DNA of 5,125 nt from an uncultured bacterium (lineage in GTDB: Bacteria; Patescibacteriota; Minisyncoccia; Phycocordibacterales; UBA5272). The notes under the pieces were generated by a model. That model worked only from the letters and a program-made list of their open reading frames with translations. It was not told the origin of the DNA and did no database searches. Shown here piece after piece: positions 3,490 to 5,125 of this stretch. The stretch lies in NCBI GenBank assembly GCA_903834855.1, contig CAILKS010000031.1, positions 1 through 5,125 on the forward strand. The letters run 5' to 3'. Each line of letters begins with the position of its first letter. Position 1 is the stretch's first letter. The position numbers were made by a program, and so were the translations under genes.

Positions 3490-5125
3490 TTTGTTTGTGC
3501 CATATATATTTTATAGTTCCACAATCCCATATACGGTCATAGCCATTTAATTTCATGTTTTCCCATTCAGTTAATTCTGGTATAAATTCTCGTAACTGTT
3601 TAGGTAATTCACTTTTACGATACTTAAATCGATTTTCACGAAGCTTATAGCTAGTAGAAGGATGAACATAAAAATAATTAGGGCTAGAATGTGATGCGGC
3701 CATAAATCCAAGTTTGTCATAAATAGAGCCAGATCCACCATTAACACTACTAGTCCATCTTTTGTCTGCATATGAATATACAATCTCTGGATCTGTTGTT
3801 TTTATAAAAAACTGGAACAATTTTGATCCAATCCCTACAATCCTAAAATTTATGTCCGTGGCAAACCTTATTAGCTCATATGTTTGATTTTCCGCCTTCA
3901 ACATAGATTTACCTCCCATATGTAACCTTGGTTTTCCAAAAGTCATGGCCGCTACTAGTTTATTGTTATAGAATGCTCCGAGACGTATAGTTGAATTAGT
4001 TTCACTGCCTTGAATATGATTCTCCCCGAGAAACTTATTGCATTCTTTGGCGCTTACACTAAGCACTTCACATTTTCTTGCAAAAATAGATGGCATATTA
4101 TTCTTTTTAAGAAGATGCGCTATCTTTTGTTTAACGATGCCTTTTTTATTTTCCCATTCATCTTCAAAAATATGTAGCAGCGTCACCCCCTTGGATGAAC
4201 AGATGCTAGTTTTTTCTAAATGATATTCTTTTGTTTTTCCGCCAAAATTTTCAGTGTGCCAAAAATTACCATTTAATTCGATTGCAAAATTTTTATCTTG
4301 GATAAATAGATCAATTTCCTTTTTACTAGGGCTCAGTATCTCTTTATTATTTTCCTTTATTGAATCTAATGGAATCTGCAAATTTGAATTCAAGAATCCA
4401 AGTATTTCTTGGTGGAACAAAGAGCACTTATTTTGCTTTCCAATTGGAAAACATTCTTTGCAACGGGGGTAGTTCCTTGGCTGAGATCTAGAAGTACCTA
4501 TCGTTTCTAATGTAAATTCTTTGAGGCATACTTTACATTTGAATGTACCATCCATCACAGATATTATTTCTACGTTATCAAATACAATTTTATAATTTTC
4601 GATTCTCGTTTCTGTTTTTTTTCTTATAGCAGCCCTACACTTTTGTCTATTCTCTTCTTTTTCTAAAGCCCAGCCCCCAGTGCTCTCCACCGTTTCTCTT
4701 ATTTTTTCTCTAATTTTAGGAACCTGCAAAGTATATTCAACACCATATTTCTCTAAACAGGTTTTTTTATTTTTATTTTTTACTACTGTAGATTGTGTGA
4801 AGTGTTCAACTCCATATTTTTCTTTACTAGTTTTTGCTACTTTATTTTTATATTCTTCTGTTTGTGTATAATTTGGAGTTCCATACTTTTCAATATTTGT
4901 TTTTATTATTTGCTCTGGGTTGCAATAATTTTCATCACCATATTTTTGTTTTTTAGTTGCCTTAGATTTTTCTTTGTATTGATATTTTAATTGCCCTGAG
5001 GCATTAAAGTAATTGGTATTATCGTAAAGCACATTAAATTTATTGTCTACCGTTATGACATCGCTATAGTCGATAACAAAAAAATGCATACTATCAATCA
5101 TGCTATAGCTAGCTTTTGCATCGTA
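3425..5125 (-). CDS. Homing endonuclease, Vsr-like (EDxHD-type), with KYG repeats and GNAT-like tail; 5' partial
   Basis: It is expected to cut intein-free terminase alleles and so spread the split intein. Residues are counted from Met at 5101. Four repeats around KYG (53-126) are a probable DNA-binding array. A zinc ribbon has C189-x2-C192 and C214-x2-C217. A Vsr/PD-(D/E)XK-like core at about 227-332 has EIDLFI (Asp264), AIELNGNFWHTE (Glu275, His282) and HIFEDEW (310-316), the pattern of the I-Bth0305I and fractured-gene endonuclease families. A GNAT-like domain at about 345-500 has the acetyl-CoA-type motif R420-x2-G-x-G, then YSYADKRW and YDKLGF. The frame stays open eight codons past Met to the edge (YDAKASYS), and no Shine-Dalgarno supports 5101, so the true start may be upstream, possibly in frame with IntN. 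Its 3' end overlaps the intein-TerL gene. Confidence 0.88.
   Translation of the reverse strand, partial: YDAKASYSMIDSMHFFVIDYSDVITVDNKFNVLYDNTNYFNASGQLKYQYKEKSKATKKQKYGDENYCNPEQIIKTNIEKYGTPNYTQTEEYKNKVAKTSKEKYGVEHFTQSTVVKNKNKKTCLEKYGVEYTLQVPKIREKIRETVESTGGWALEKEENRQKCRAAIRKKTETRIENYKIVFDNVEIISVMDGTFKCKVCLKEFTLETIGTSRSQPRNYPRCKECFPIGKQNKCSLFHQEILGFLNSNLQIPLDSIKENNKEILSPSKKEIDLFIQDKNFAIELNGNFWHTENFGGKTKEYHLEKTSICSSKGVTLLHIFEDEWENKKGIVKQKIAHLLKKNNMPSIFARKCEVLSVSAKECNKFLGENHIQGSETNSTIRLGAFYNNKLVAAMTFGKPRLHMGGKSMLKAENQTYELIRFATDINFRIVGIGSKLFQFFIKTTDPEIVYSYADKRWTSSVNGGSGSIYDKLGFMAASHSSPNYFYVHPSTSYKLRENRFKYRKSELPKQLREFIPELTEWENMKLNGYDRIWDCGTIKYIWHKQNGKNKKDQQLGGNDSNGLAIL
4724..4945 (-). repeat. Four degenerate KYG-motif protein repeats in the endonuclease
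   Basis: The repeats start at residues 53, 72, 95 and 118 and read KYGDENYCN, KYGTPNYTQ, KYGVEHFTQ and KYGVEYTLQ, separated by lysine-rich helices. Spacings are 19, 23 and 23 residues. Such KYG(V/T)-x-(N/H)-(Y/F)-x-Q repeats recur at the N-terminus of phage homing endonucleases, where a role in DNA-target contact is plausible but inferred. The nucleotide copies have diverged, so this array is much older than the TAPEA repeat. Confidence 0.85.

Noticed and set aside
3571..3783. Minus-strand 70-codon frame inside the endonuclease gene
   Set aside because: It is an out-of-frame shadow of the GNAT-like domain; the apparent membrane segment comes from frame shift of AT-rich codons.
4038..4990. 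Four plus-strand open frames with hydrophobic, Phe/Leu/Ser-rich products that look like membrane proteins
   Set aside because: They are antisense to a Lys/Glu/Asn-rich protein, which produces false hydrophobic frames; no ribosome sites were seen.

Overview
This window looks like part of the genome of a tailed double-stranded DNA phage, probably T4-like and environmental, with visibly AT-rich DNA. The strongest evidence is the C-terminal part of a T4 gp17-type large terminase subunit (TerL) on the minus strand. Close by are a phage-style sigma-70 family factor, densely packed small genes with ATGA overlaps, and a homing endonuclease. The host cannot be named from this sequence.

Layout, read along the minus strand from the right edge. 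(1) 5125-3425 is a large homing-endonuclease reading frame that is still open at the window edge. It has KYG-type repeats, a zinc ribbon, a Vsr-like (EDxHD / PD-(D/E)XK) nuclease core and a GNAT-like C-terminal domain. (2) 3489-1969 overlaps it by 65 nt in another frame. It encodes a C-terminal intein half of about 119 residues that ends in HN, followed by Cys+1 and the rest of TerL: the segment just after Walker B, the coupling motif and the full nuclease domain. (3) A plus-strand pair lies at 1427-1968: a 121-aa SH3-like protein, then a 59-aa four-cysteine protein coupled by an ATGA overlap. The second gene's stop abuts the TerL stop with no gap. (4) 1354-608 is a sigma factor that ends after region 4.1. 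(5) 611-303, coupled by ATGA, is a 102-aa protein with a helix-turn-helix resembling sigma region 4.2. (6) 291-1 is the start of a protein with seven perfect TAPEA repeats that runs off the left edge.

Two systems stand out. The first is a fractured terminase gene. The intein has the unusual layout of the AceL-TerL type, with a very short N-half and a long C-half, so TerL would be made as two polypeptides joined by protein trans-splicing. The homing endonuclease sits between the halves. The N-extein and N-intein are not in this window and should lie beyond 5125. A one-nucleotide change in an A-rich tract would fuse the endonuclease and intein-TerL frames, so a frameshifted contiguous intein is the main alternative. 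The second is a possible bipartite sigma factor: regions 2 to 4.1 in one protein and the 4.2-like helix-turn-helix in the overlapping next gene.

The only real non-coding stretch is the 72-bp divergent region 1355-1426. There is no gene-free stretch above 300 bases, and no RNA gene, CRISPR array or insertion sequence was seen.
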